Shown here in pieces: positions 52,523-60,860 of a stretch of 64,000 nucleotides of DNA. A model generated the notes under the pieces. It was not told the DNA's origin. It was given only the letters and a program-made list of their open reading frames with translations, and searched no databases. How positions within the stretch are numbered: position 1 is the stretch's first letter; each line of letters begins with the position of its first letter. The translations under genes were made by a program, and so were the position numbers. Origin of the DNA: Blautia hominis (lineage in GTDB: Bacteria > Bacillota > Clostridia > Lachnospirales > Lachnospiraceae); assembly GCA_002270465.1 (NCBI GenBank), contig NQOF01000011.1, forward strand, positions 47,438-111,437. The letters are read 5' to 3'.

Positions 52523-53248
52523 ATGACGATACAATCCGGCACCAACCAGAGCACCAGGATGCCTGAAACTGCTGATTATAAGATGCTCTATCAGCAATTG
52601 AAAATGAAGCATCAGTTTATGCTTTCTCAGGTTTCTCACGAAATAAGAAATCCTGTCACTTTGATCAACAGCTTCATGCAGCTTTTAGAAGGACGGCATC
52701 CTGAACTAACGCAGGATAATTACTGGCAAAAAATCATGGAGAATATGGATTTTCTCAAATCACTTCTCAATGAATTATCCGCCTTCAATAACTCAGAAAA
52801 ACTGAATTTGCAGATTTCCAATATTTATACAACCTTCTGCGATGTAATTGAATCTGTGACCCCATCTTTGAATGAACGGCATATTACCATAGATTTGCAG
52901 AAATTATCTCCAATACCCGTTATAAAAGCTGACGGCATAAAGCTCCGTCAACTTTTTCTGAACCTGATCAGAAACGCATCGGATGCTATTGAAACCGAAG
53001 GCCATATTGCCTGTACCATACAATCAGACGGTGAAGCTGTCATATTTACGATAGCAGATACCGGTAACGGCATTCCATCTGAATATCAGAATGATCTGTT
53101 TGAGCCATTCATCACGCACAAACAGGAAGGTACCGGCCTTGGTCTGCCAATCTGCAGACGGATTGTCAGCGCCCACAAAGGCACTATTTCCTTCAAATCA
53201 AAACCAGGTGAAGGTACCATTTTCAAAGTAATTCTCCCAATCAGTTAA
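52523..53248 (+). CDS. Soluble orphan sensor histidine kinase
   Basis: A 241-residue kinase without membrane segments or a recognisable sensor domain. HisKA box LSQVSHEIRNPVTLINSF has His39. The HATPase has LRQLFLNLIRNASDAIE (N box), IADTGNGIP (G1) and TGLGLPICRRIV (G2). A KinB/NtrB-like minimal kinase fits. No response regulator is adjacent. AGGGGGGACACC precedes the ATG. A hairpin terminator follows the stop. Confidence 0.9.
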   Translation: MTIQSGTNQSTRMPETADYKMLYQQLKMKHQFMLSQVSHEIRNPVTLINSFMQLLEGRHPELTQDNYWQKIMENMDFLKSLLNELSAFNNSEKLNLQISNIYTTFCDVIESVTPSLNERHITIDLQKLSPIPVIKADGIKLRQLFLNLIRNASDAIETEGHIACTIQSDGEAVIFTIADTGNGIPSEYQNDLFEPFITHKQEGTGLGLPICRRIVSAHKGTISFKSKPGEGTIFKVILPIS

Positions 53249-53262
53249 TCACACAAAAATGT

Positions 53263-53290
53263 GCTGCCTCTTATTATGAAGGCAGCCTTT
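53263..53290. terminator. Convergent terminator between kinase and rhomboid genes
   Basis: A 6-bp GCTGCC / GGCAGC stem (53263-53268, 53281-53286), extended on the minus side by AA/TT pairs. T-rich tracts lie on both sides. Confidence 0.7.
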
Positions 53291-53924
53291 TCTTTCCATG
53301 ATAAAGGATTATCCCAAGGGCGAAGCCGCATAAAAGCCCGCCAAGATGTGCTGCATTGTCTACCCCTGCACTTGTATACCCATGATAAAGTGTAAGCGCG
53401 GCCAGGAAAACAAGCTGTCTGGTCGTAAAGTTTTCCACTCTCCCACGATTTCTTATCACCACATAGATCAGCGCTCCAATCACGGCAAACACCGCACCGG
53501 ATGCACCTGCGGAGACTACCGTCTCCCCTCCTCTTATCTCTGCGTAATAAGAAATATAGCTGGCACCAATTCCGCCAATCAGATAAATGAGAAGATAGCG
53601 TATTTTGCCCACTTCTCTTTCCAGACTGTCTCCAAGAAATACAAGCACCAACATATTATTTCCCAGATGTGTCAGCCCGAAATGAAGAAACATACAGGTA
53701 AAAAGACGGTAATATTCATGCCCCTGTTCAATGAACGGCGTATAAGCAGCTCCCCAGTTTACAAGATGCCTGCTGTCCAGTGATGACCCGGTTAGCTCTG
53801 TCAACAAAAACACTAAAATATTGACAGCTACCATAATCGTGTTCATCAAAACACTCTTCCGCATTCGTAAAAACCGCCTGAGATCGGATTCCGGCTTCTG
53901 GTTCCAGTTACTGTAATCTACCAT
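53274..53924 (-). CDS. Rhomboid family intramembrane serine protease
   Basis: A 216-residue six-helix membrane protease. Catalytic Ser142 is in VSAGASGAVFAVIGAL and His193 in AAHLGGLLCGF. The oxyanion HLGNN segment is near 86-90, preceded by FLHFGLTHL. A short cytosolic N-terminus is rich in Arg. The substrate is unknown. It stands alone between the kinase and the Tad operon. Confidence 0.93.
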   Translation of the reverse strand: MVDYSNWNQKPESDLRRFLRMRKSVLMNTIMVAVNILVFLLTELTGSSLDSRHLVNWGAAYTPFIEQGHEYYRLFTCMFLHFGLTHLGNNMLVLVFLGDSLEREVGKIRYLLIYLIGGIGASYISYYAEIRGGETVVSAGASGAVFAVIGALIYVVIRNRGRVENFTTRQLVFLAALTLYHGYTSAGVDNAAHLGGLLCGFALGIILYHGKKRLPS

Positions 53925-54085
53925 GCACTACCTGTCCTTTTCTTCTTATCTGATATAGTCTTCAGCCCTGCGAAATCCTTAAACCACTCTTCACTCCCTG
54001 CCTGCAGGACATAGCTTCATTATAAGCTCTTTCCCAGATTAACGCAACCATATACTTCCAAATTAAGCCGCCTAAAATAAGCCAA

Positions 54086-55501
54086 TCAGCCCCCTATATT
54101 CTGAAAATAGCGGTACTCTAACTCCGTTCCCGCAATACTTATCTTATCACCATTATGCAGTAAATATTCTCGTTCCGGTTCCAGCATTCTGTCGTTTAAG
54201 AGGGTACCATTCTTTGAATTCAAGTCGGAAATAAAAAAATCTTTCCCCTCTTTTCGTATTCTGCCATGTATCCTGCTCACTGCCGGATGCCTTAGGCATA
54301 TATCCGCAGACCCCGTCAGCTTTCCGATCATCCCCATATCTTTGGTAAGCATAAATCTCTTTTGAACGCCTTCTTCCGTCCAAAATAAACATGCGTCTGC
54401 CTCATTCTCTTGATCCGGCGACAATAGAATGGTGGGGCCGCATGTATCCAAAACATCCGCTTCCTTTTTCTCCACTGGACTTTCGTTTGCATATCTCTCC
54501 GCCTCGCTTATATCCTCCCGCTCATATTCAGCATCCCGTTCCCATCCCCATGCTTCCAGCTGGTCCAGCTCTTTTTTCTTCCTCTTTTTCTCCTCCCTGG
54601 CCTTCTTGAGCCTAAATACAAAAAAGGCCCCTGTACCCGCTGCCGCCGCTGTTGATAATCCAATACAGATTTGAAATGTGTTGGCGATCTCATAGTGCAA
54701 CAGAAGATAAATGCACACCGCTGCTGCCGCCAATGTAAAAATACACCCCACAGCATTTAACAGGGGATGCTTCTCTTCAACCTCTTCCTCCTCCTCGAAA
54801 AAAGCATCCAGTGCCTGCCTTCTCTTCTCCTCTGTCATCACTGCCTCCCCGGTATATTCCTGCTGTGTATATTCCTGCTGCGTATACTCCTGCTGCGTAT
54901 ACTCCTGCTGCGTATACTCCTCCTTCTGTCTGGCCTCTCCTTCCTTCAGATTCTCCAGGGTTACCTTTCTTAACTCTTTGCGAATCTCATCCGCTCCCAT
55001 ACCGGACTCCACGCTCTCCCTATACACGCCATATCCCAAAACTACAGCCCCTGCATCTTTATGGTCTATCTTCGGCAGTATATACTCCGTCAATTCCAAT
55101 ATCCCGGCCTGTTCCTTTTCCTCTCTCACAGGAAAACAGCAGAAATAGATATTCTGCCGTTCTGTATCCATATAGATATAGCGGGGATTAAAAAGAAGTG
55201 TCTCAATATCCAGAAGATATTCCTCCAGTCTCTCGATCACATCTGCTGCTGCCCTGAAAATCCGCTCCAGATCTTCCCTTCCAAACTTTTTTGTCTCATA
55301 GAGTAAGGAAATACTCTGCTTGGATGTGACCTCATAATAAAACAGCGGCTCGCCGTCTATATATCGCACAGAGAGGGGAAGCAGCCCCGCCGGTGCGTTG
55401 TGTAAAAGCATTTTTATCTCATATCCCTGCGGATCCATTTCTTCGTCAGCTTTCAGAACCAGATAACTGTGATTCATTTCCCTTCTGTACTCTGCCTGCA
55501 T
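54086..55501 (-). CDS. FHA-domain protein with DUF6382 N-terminus
   Basis: A 471-residue protein, last gene of the Tad operon. Residues 1-170 match DUF6382, a kinase-like vestige seen in Clostridia FHA proteins. A pentapeptide repeat, QQEYT x 4-5, lies near 195-215. Two hydrophobic segments lie near 250-300. A basic coiled region leads to a C-terminal FHA domain (GMIGKLTGSADICLRHPAVSRIHGRI...SDLNSKNGTLLND) that binds phosphothreonine. It may sense or scaffold assembly of the pilus machine at the membrane. AAGGAGG precedes the ATG. Confidence 0.85.
   Translation of the reverse strand: MQAEYRREMNHSYLVLKADEEMDPQGYEIKMLLHNAPAGLLPLSVRYIDGEPLFYYEVTSKQSISLLYETKKFGREDLERIFRAAADVIERLEEYLLDIETLLFNPRYIYMDTERQNIYFCCFPVREEKEQAGILELTEYILPKIDHKDAGAVVLGYGVYRESVESGMGADEIRKELRKVTLENLKEGEARQKEEYTQQEYTQQEYTQQEYTQQEYTGEAVMTEEKRRQALDAFFEEEEEVEEKHPLLNAVGCIFTLAAAAVCIYLLLHYEIANTFQICIGLSTAAAAGTGAFFVFRLKKAREEKKRKKKELDQLEAWGWERDAEYEREDISEAERYANESPVEKKEADVLDTCGPTILLSPDQENEADACLFWTEEGVQKRFMLTKDMGMIGKLTGSADICLRHPAVSRIHGRIRKEGKDFFISDLNSKNGTLLNDRMLEPEREYLLHNGDKISIAGTELEYRYFQNIGG
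54852..54926 (-). repeat. 15-bp coding tandem repeat in FHA gene
   Basis: Five units of 15 bp (consensus GTATACTCCTGCTGC on the plus strand; the fifth is degenerate) encoding the QQEYT repeat on the minus strand. The unit length keeps the frame. Confidence 0.85.
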
Positions 55502-55511
55502 CTTGTCCTCC

Positions 55512-55952
55512 TTATCCCCCCATTTCGTCCTTCCATCTTCTGACGATTCTAACCTTTTCTATAAACGAAACAGGCCGGATCACTTTACTTTTTCCATTGC
55601 CCTGTATATGCCACTGTAAACCGGCGAAAGGGAATTTTATATGCTCCTCATAGCTGACGGTAACTTCCCTTTTGCTGCCGTTCACAGAATAATGTCCGCT
55701 TTCACCGGCAAGCCGTTCCCCTGCTGCTGCCACGCCATCCCCCTGTCTGCGTACAGCCTCCGTGCTGCCTGCCACTGCCGCCTCATATGCTTTTGCTGTG
55801 TATACCCCTCTTTTTATGGTTCCCATCAGCAGCAAAAGGACCGCAAATACGATCAGCATCCACACGCCGCTGATACAGGCAGCCTCCAGGGTATAACTGC
55901 CTCTGCACACAAACCTTCTTCTGTTTTTTCTTATCATGATCTCCTGTCTCAT
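55512..55952 (-). CDS. TadE-like pseudopilin 1
   Basis: A 146-residue protein with a class III-type leader: RGSYTLEAACISGVWMLIVFAVLLLLM, with Gly then Glu at +5. A short external domain of about 90 residues follows. TadE/TadF-like pseudopilins help assemble Flp pili. The start overlaps the stop of the A24-like gene; an in-frame ATG at 55937 is also possible. Confidence 0.75.
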   Translation of the reverse strand: MRQEIMIRKNRRRFVCRGSYTLEAACISGVWMLIVFAVLLLLMGTIKRGVYTAKAYEAAVAGSTEAVRRQGDGVAAAGERLAGESGHYSVNGSKREVTVSYEEHIKFPFAGLQWHIQGNGKSKVIRPVSFIEKVRIVRRWKDEMGG

Positions 55953-56389
55953 CCTATAAAGAAATAAAACATCATCCCTGCAAATAAAAACGGGATGAAC
56001 GGTATCTCATACTTCCTGTCCTTCTTCCGCACTGTCAGTAAAAAACCGGCAGCCAGTACCGCCAATATGAAAGCACCTGACAATACGCTGAGAACCTGCC
56101 AGAATCCCAGGTAGATTCCTAAGATCAACACGATCATTCCATCTGCACTGCCCACTGCCCAGCCTGAGATCCTTCCGAAGAGCAAAAGAAGGACACCCGG
56201 AAGGCTGCCGACCAGAGCGTCCTGGGCTGTGCTCCATACTTCCCCCGGAATCCCTTTTGTCTTGACCGCCGCACATATCAAACTTCCTGTCAGAAATAAA
56301 AGGATTTTCCAGACCGCAACTGTTTTCCCTCTGAAATCTTCCCATCCCATAAACGCAAGTAAAATACCTGCGGTTATCTTCTCTGTCAT
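55949..56389 (-). CDS. A24-type prepilin peptidase-like protein (second copy)
   Basis: A 146-residue membrane protein with about five helices. The two aspartates expected of A24 peptidases are in GWEDFRGKTV (near residue 17) and GSADGMIVLILG (near residue 83, in place of GxGD). It is more divergent than the copy at 63031-63540, so it may be specialised for TadE-like substrates or partly inactive. AGGGGGAAG precedes the ATG. It is embedded between two TadE-like genes. Confidence 0.72.
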   Translation of the reverse strand: MTEKITAGILLAFMGWEDFRGKTVAVWKILLFLTGSLICAAVKTKGIPGEVWSTAQDALVGSLPGVLLLLFGRISGWAVGSADGMIVLILGIYLGFWQVLSVLSGAFILAVLAAGFLLTVRKKDRKYEIPFIPFLFAGMMFYFFIG

Positions 56390-56402
56390 TTGAATCTTCC
56401 CC

Positions 56403-57239
56403 CTATTTTACCCCGCAGCGTGAACAGGCACTCCTGTTCTCCGCCTCAGATTTCTTCATCAGCCGTACATGCCGTGCCAAACCGCCGCACGAACTGTCGC
56501 TGTGGTAACGGTTTCCTTTTTCCGTAATATACACAAATCTGTCATTCCCGTGCCCCTTCATGCATTTTTCACAGGGATGATACTTATTCCCGTACTGGTT
56601 TTTGCCCTGTAAGGCATTCTGTATTCCCACATGCTTTACCGTAAGCTTTATATGGGTACAATCTTGTGAGGTGTGATATACACTTTCATAATCCGTCACA
56701 AAAACCATCTCCTCCCCCGGCCCGTCATCTGCTCTGCCGTATTTATCCCCCTCATATCCCAGCCAGGCCTGCGCACTGGCTGCAGCCTTTATCTTTACCG
56801 GGAGGACCGGAAATACTGCTGCCGGACTTCTGTACAGATAGTTGGCTTTCAGGGTTACAATACCATTTTGATACTGTGAACCCAGCAGTGTGATCCCCGC
56901 CTGTCTTCCCACAATTCCGGTAAGATTTTCTCCCTTTATTCTCTTCTGTACCTCCGCCGAAGCATAAGCAGCACAGACAGCGTCCGTCACTGCTCCAACG
57001 GGTGATCTACTCTCCCCGTCTATGCTGTATGCATACATTCCCAGCTCTTTGGCGCTCTGGCTGAGCGCGGATACCAGAATTGTCTGGATGCGGAAGATAT
57101 CCATCATACTGATAAGCATTACCATTGCCAGAAAATAAAGAGGGAGAACAGCCGCACTCTCCAGTGTCAGGCTTCCTTTTTGCTGAAGAGAGTACCATTC
57201 CTTTCTATTCCATTGATTTCTGCCTTTTACACCGGGCAA
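56403..57239 (-). CDS. TadE-like pseudopilin 2 with tandem Cys/His C-terminal module
   Basis: A 278-residue protein. The leader QQKGSLTLESAAVLPLYFLAMVML has Gly and Glu+5. An external domain follows. The last ~85 residues carry two related Cys motifs (VYHTSQDCTHIKL...YHPCEKC and RYHSDSSCGGL...CSRCG) that look like metal-binding or disulfide knuckles. The TTG at 57239 is preferred because AAGGAGGGGG lies upstream; a GTG at 57269 has no ribosome site. It follows DUF5702 in the operon. Confidence 0.75.
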   Translation of the reverse strand: MPGVKGRNQWNRKEWYSLQQKGSLTLESAAVLPLYFLAMVMLISMMDIFRIQTILVSALSQSAKELGMYAYSIDGESRSPVGAVTDAVCAAYASAEVQKRIKGENLTGIVGRQAGITLLGSQYQNGIVTLKANYLYRSPAAVFPVLPVKIKAAASAQAWLGYEGDKYGRADDGPGEEMVFVTDYESVYHTSQDCTHIKLTVKHVGIQNALQGKNQYGNKYHPCEKCMKGHGNDRFVYITEKGNRYHSDSSCGGLARHVRLMKKSEAENRSACSRCGVK

Positions 57240-57278
57240 CTGCTCCCCCTCCTTCTTTCTGCTTTTCACAATTGCATT

Positions 57279-58670
57279 TCACATGTCATATCCATAACTT
57301 CGGATTGCTGTCCACCTGTTTCCCGATGGGCTTAGAAAACCGGTTTCCATCTCCAGACATTCCATACAGGAATCTATACGGAAATTTTCTTTTCCGGGTT
57401 TTAGCCGCATGTTCTGTTCTATCATATCCATACAGCGAAATGTCAGGTTGTTCCTGGAGGATGTGAACAACAATATCTGCAGATAGTCATTATAATCCAG
57501 GCCGGAAGTATTTTTTGCCTGCCCGTCCTGCAGCAGCGAAAAAATCTGTCCTATATCCGAAAGTGCAAGCTGCCAGCTCGCACTATTTTTTACCAGTGGG
57601 ACCTTCCCGCCTGCCATCAGCTGGCGCACGTCCAAAAGGCTTTCCCCGTAGGCCCACCCCAGCAGAAGCAGTTTTTCAACTACAAAGGCCCCCTCCGGTA
57701 TCAGAAGTGCCGTGCACAGTGATGCCGCCAGTGCACCGGACTGTGCCCGCTTTTCCGGGTCTGTATAAAGATACGCCGCGTTTGCGGCCTCGCGCAGCAG
57801 CAGCATCCTGTTCACTGTCTTTTTCAGATTTTCCCTGTCGCTGCCCTTGCCGCCCACTATGTATTCCACCTGATAATCAAGGGCTCCCGGATTCACAGGT
57901 TCTCTGTAAGTTCCCAGTTTATTCATTGCGTATGCCTGGAGAAACAGCTTATCGGATGTACCGGATTCACGGCCTCCTAAACTTCCCATCCCCTTCTGCA
58001 GATTTCGGTTTGAAGTGAAAACGGAAACATCTGCTTCCTTTTCGGAAATAACTGCATCGTCAGGGAGAACCAGCCCTAAAATCCCCATGGTCCGTATACG
58101 CTTTATCACCTCCAGGGGATTGTTATCCGGGGTAATTTCCGATACAGACGTGTCATCCGGCACCGGTTCCTCCGGCATGGGAGGAACTCCGGCCTCCTTT
58201 TGTTCCTGCTGCTGTTCTATCACTTCCCCGGTATTGCTGAGATACTCCTTCAGGCGTTTCACGGCATCCGTACCCAGATGTTTTCTGACAGCCTCTGCCG
58301 CCTGTGCACAGAATGCCTCCCCGCCGTTATCGGAGGCCAGCCTGTACCCTGTAATAGAACAATTTTCCCGTCTGCTTCCCCGTATGCCGGTTTTTAGAGT
58401 CAGATCCATGGAATTTTCCATTTGCTGTACCACACGGAAAGCATCTATGGCTCCTCCCCCGTACCCGCTGTCCAGAAAAAACAAGTCATACTCCTCCAGC
58501 AAATCCCTTTCATACTCCGAGAATACGGAATACAATCCTGTGTCCACTGCATTTACAGCCTGTACCCGGGCATACTGTTCCCTGCATAGCTTGATACCTG
58601 CTGTAAGGATTCCAAGCATTACAGAAAGCATCATACACATGGCAATTGTCATACTTCCCTTTTGTCTCAT
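57279..58670 (-). CDS. DUF5702 family Tad-locus protein
   Basis: A 463-residue membrane-anchored exported protein. The N-terminal QKGSMTIAMCMMLSVMLGILTAG segment resembles a pseudopilin leader but lacks Glu at +5. The body includes DTGLYSVFSEYERDLLEEYDLFFLD, the family hallmark, and a long helical extracellular region. It is a regular member of Clostridia Tad loci; its function is unknown, perhaps a TadG-like surface component. GAGG precedes the ATG. Confidence 0.83.
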   Translation of the reverse strand: MRQKGSMTIAMCMMLSVMLGILTAGIKLCREQYARVQAVNAVDTGLYSVFSEYERDLLEEYDLFFLDSGYGGGAIDAFRVVQQMENSMDLTLKTGIRGSRRENCSITGYRLASDNGGEAFCAQAAEAVRKHLGTDAVKRLKEYLSNTGEVIEQQQEQKEAGVPPMPEEPVPDDTSVSEITPDNNPLEVIKRIRTMGILGLVLPDDAVISEKEADVSVFTSNRNLQKGMGSLGGRESGTSDKLFLQAYAMNKLGTYREPVNPGALDYQVEYIVGGKGSDRENLKKTVNRMLLLREAANAAYLYTDPEKRAQSGALAASLCTALLIPEGAFVVEKLLLLGWAYGESLLDVRQLMAGGKVPLVKNSASWQLALSDIGQIFSLLQDGQAKNTSGLDYNDYLQILLFTSSRNNLTFRCMDMIEQNMRLKPGKENFRIDSCMECLEMETGFLSPSGNRWTAIRSYGYDM

Positions 58671-58680
58671 AAGGACCTCA

Positions 58681-58848
58681 CTAAATACTGTTACTCTGGC
58701 TTGTGATTTTTGAAAGAATACTCTGTATTAGGCTGGTGAGCTGTTTCTTAAAAATGATAACAAGCCCAATCAGCACCACCAACACCAGCACGATTTCAAT
58801 CACAGTGATTCCTGATTCATCATCATAAAAATCCCTGAACACCTTCAT
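58681..58848 (-). CDS. flp: Flp-type major pilin (Flp1-like)
   Basis: A 55-residue prepilin too short for usual gene cut-offs. The leader MKVFRDFYDDESG is cleaved before ITVIEIVLVLVVLIGLVIIF, with Glu at +5 as in type IVb/Flp pilins. A short amphipathic tail follows (KKQLTSLIQSILSKITSQSN). AGGGGGTGAT lies just before the ATG. It sits between tadC and DUF5702. It is the structural subunit expected of this operon. Confidence 0.9.
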   Translation of the reverse strand: MKVFRDFYDDESGITVIEIVLVLVVLIGLVIIFKKQLTSLIQSILSKITSQSNSI

Positions 58849-58897
58849 GATCATCACCCCCTTTCTAAATATTTTTATGACTTTTGACTTATATCAG

Positions 58898-60133
58898 CTA
58901 GTAAAAACTCAGAAAAGCAGGAATCATGATCAGTGCCATAACCAATCCAAGCTGTATAAACATAGGACCTAAAAGTTTCGTAGATGCCTGTTCCCCGCTT
59001 ATTTTTGCTGTCCTTTTCCGCTCCTCCACAGCAGCCGTGGTTTCCCGTTCCAGAAGGGCTAATACTCCCTGATTTCCCTTCTTTAGATTCTGTACCAACA
59101 GCACGGAAAGCACCTTATATTCCGGCGTATTACAGCGGTTTCCCAACCTCTCATACGCCTGTATCTCAGGCATACCGCCTTCCATTTCTCTGTAAGTCTC
59201 CACCAGTTCTTCATAGGCAGCGCGCTGCTTCTGACCATACATTTTGCAACTGCTGACATAGTCTTTTGCAATCTTTTCCACTGCACTGTGCACCGTCAGT
59301 CCTGCCTGCAGAAACAGTAAGATCCTGCTCACAATATCGGGATAATCTGCCTGCATTTGGGCCTTTTTTTCCCTGTCTTTTTCCTTCTCTTTTTCTCTGT
59401 ATAAAGGGAGGATCAGCAGACCAAAAGCTGTCCCGAAAAGGCAGATCAGCACACCGTTTCTGCTCTGTTCTTTCTGAAAAAAGACCTGGGTTCCGTCCAC
59501 TTTTTCCGGCAGTTTTACCTTATCCTCAGAGACATTGTTCTGTGTATCCACCACCTTCTGCACCTCCCTCTGCAGTCTTTCTTCACGGGTGATCTTCTCC
59601 GGATAGACCGTCACTTCCTTTTCCCACCGTTCCGTCTCCAGGCCCAGACTCAACTCGCACATTAGGTTTACTTTTGTACCGCTCTCCCCGGTATTCTCCC
59701 CGATCTTGCCTTCCCAATTCAGCACTTCAGGCATATCCGTACTCCACGACATGTTTACCGGAAAATCAGGACTGCGATCCGGCAGATGAAGGGGATAGCT
59801 GATCTTATCCAGGCCGCTGTTCTTCCCTCGGATAAGCGAGGGCATCTTATCTTTTACCCGGCTGAGGATTTTTTTTGCTTCACCCGGTCCGTATTCTTTT
59901 TCGCGGACACGCACCGTTATATTCTGCTTACCCTGCTCTGACTTTACTGTCAGTTCTTCCTCATAATCACCTTGGCCATATTCCCGCCGCTCCAGATATT
60001 CCGTCTTTTCTTTTCCGGCACGTTTGTTTTCCAGGAAATACGTGGTAAGGCCGGCTGCATTAGCCAGTAAAACCACCGCCATGCCGGCTGCAAACGCTTT
60101 CTTCTCCCCAATCAGGGTTTTCTTATACTTCAA
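58898..60133 (-). CDS. tadC: TadC-like T2SF membrane protein with Ig-like external insert
   Basis: A 411-residue protein. Helix 1 is near 15-35. About 190 extracytoplasmic residues follow, containing an atrophied Ig-like unit (SYPLHLPDRSPDFPV, MSWSTDMPEVLNWEG, ERWEKEVTVYP). Then come helix 2 (GVLICLFGTAFGLLILPLY) and the T2SF domain (YPDIVSRILLFLQAGLTVHSAVEKIA) ending in a helix. It forms the inner-membrane platform with TadB. TTG at 60133 is chosen because AGGAGG lies about ten bases upstream; a TTG at 60181 lies deep within tadB. Confidence 0.85.
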   Translation of the reverse strand: MKYKKTLIGEKKAFAAGMAVVLLANAAGLTTYFLENKRAGKEKTEYLERREYGQGDYEEELTVKSEQGKQNITVRVREKEYGPGEAKKILSRVKDKMPSLIRGKNSGLDKISYPLHLPDRSPDFPVNMSWSTDMPEVLNWEGKIGENTGESGTKVNLMCELSLGLETERWEKEVTVYPEKITREERLQREVQKVVDTQNNVSEDKVKLPEKVDGTQVFFQKEQSRNGVLICLFGTAFGLLILPLYREKEKEKDREKKAQMQADYPDIVSRILLFLQAGLTVHSAVEKIAKDYVSSCKMYGQKQRAAYEELVETYREMEGGMPEIQAYERLGNRCNTPEYKVLSVLLVQNLKKGNQGVLALLERETTAAVEERKRTAKISGEQASTKLLGPMFIQLGLVMALIMIPAFLSFY

Positions 60134-60860
60134 TCTCCACAATCCTCCTGCCCCAGATAAAAGCTCCCGCGTAACAGCCAAGTCCGGCAGTCATGATGCA
60201 GACCCCGGCAGCATTGTGGTACAGCACATCCATAAACCCCGGTGAGGTCAGACGCATATAGAGGATGATACCAACCGGCATGAAGCTCATGATATTCTGT
60301 TCCATTTTTCTGGCAGCCAGCATGGCGTCAATCTCCTTTTTCACATCAATCTTGTCCTCCATGATCCTTACACAGTTCTGAATGGTCTCCCGCATATTGC
60401 CTCCCATACGCTTCGACTGTGCCAGGATCTCGGAAAAACTGCGGATATCCTCCACCCGGCTTCTGTGTCCCAGGTCATAGAATAGTTTTTCTACCGGAAC
60501 GCTGACGCGCATCTGTGCTGCCATATATGCAAGTTCTCTGGAAATCTCCCTGTCAGGCCCGTATATCCGGTCCATATCCTTTCCTGCTTCCAAAACCGCA
60601 TTCTCCAGGGAATATCCGGCTGAGATTCCCGCCCCCAGCGCGTTCAGCGCATCCCTGAACTGGTGATGGAGCCTTCTGCGCCGCAGCAGCAGGAGCTGCC
60701 GTTTTCTCTGCCTGATATACCAGAAAGGTATGGGCAGCATAAACAGAAAGGTGAGCAAGCTCTGGTAGCACAGCGCATCTATGATCACGCAGATGAGTAC
60801 GCTCTCCCCCAGATATCTGGCCCATTCCAGAATTGTCAGTTTGTAGTGTTCATAATCCAT
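60123..60860 (-). CDS. tadB: TadB-like T2SF membrane protein
   Basis: A 245-residue platform protein. N-terminal helices (VLICVIIDALCYQSLLTFLFMLPI), then the T2SF core (FRDALNALGAGISAGYSLENAVLEAGKDM), and paired C-terminal helices. The ATG at 60860 lies 11 bp inside the end of tadA. Works with TadA and TadC to extrude Flp pilin. Confidence 0.88.
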   Translation of the reverse strand: MDYEHYKLTILEWARYLGESVLICVIIDALCYQSLLTFLFMLPIPFWYIRQRKRQLLLLRRRRLHHQFRDALNALGAGISAGYSLENAVLEAGKDMDRIYGPDREISRELAYMAAQMRVSVPVEKLFYDLGHRSRVEDIRSFSEILAQSKRMGGNMRETIQNCVRIMEDKIDVKKEIDAMLAARKMEQNIMSFMPVGIILYMRLTSPGFMDVLYHNAAGVCIMTAGLGCYAGAFIWGRRIVEIEV

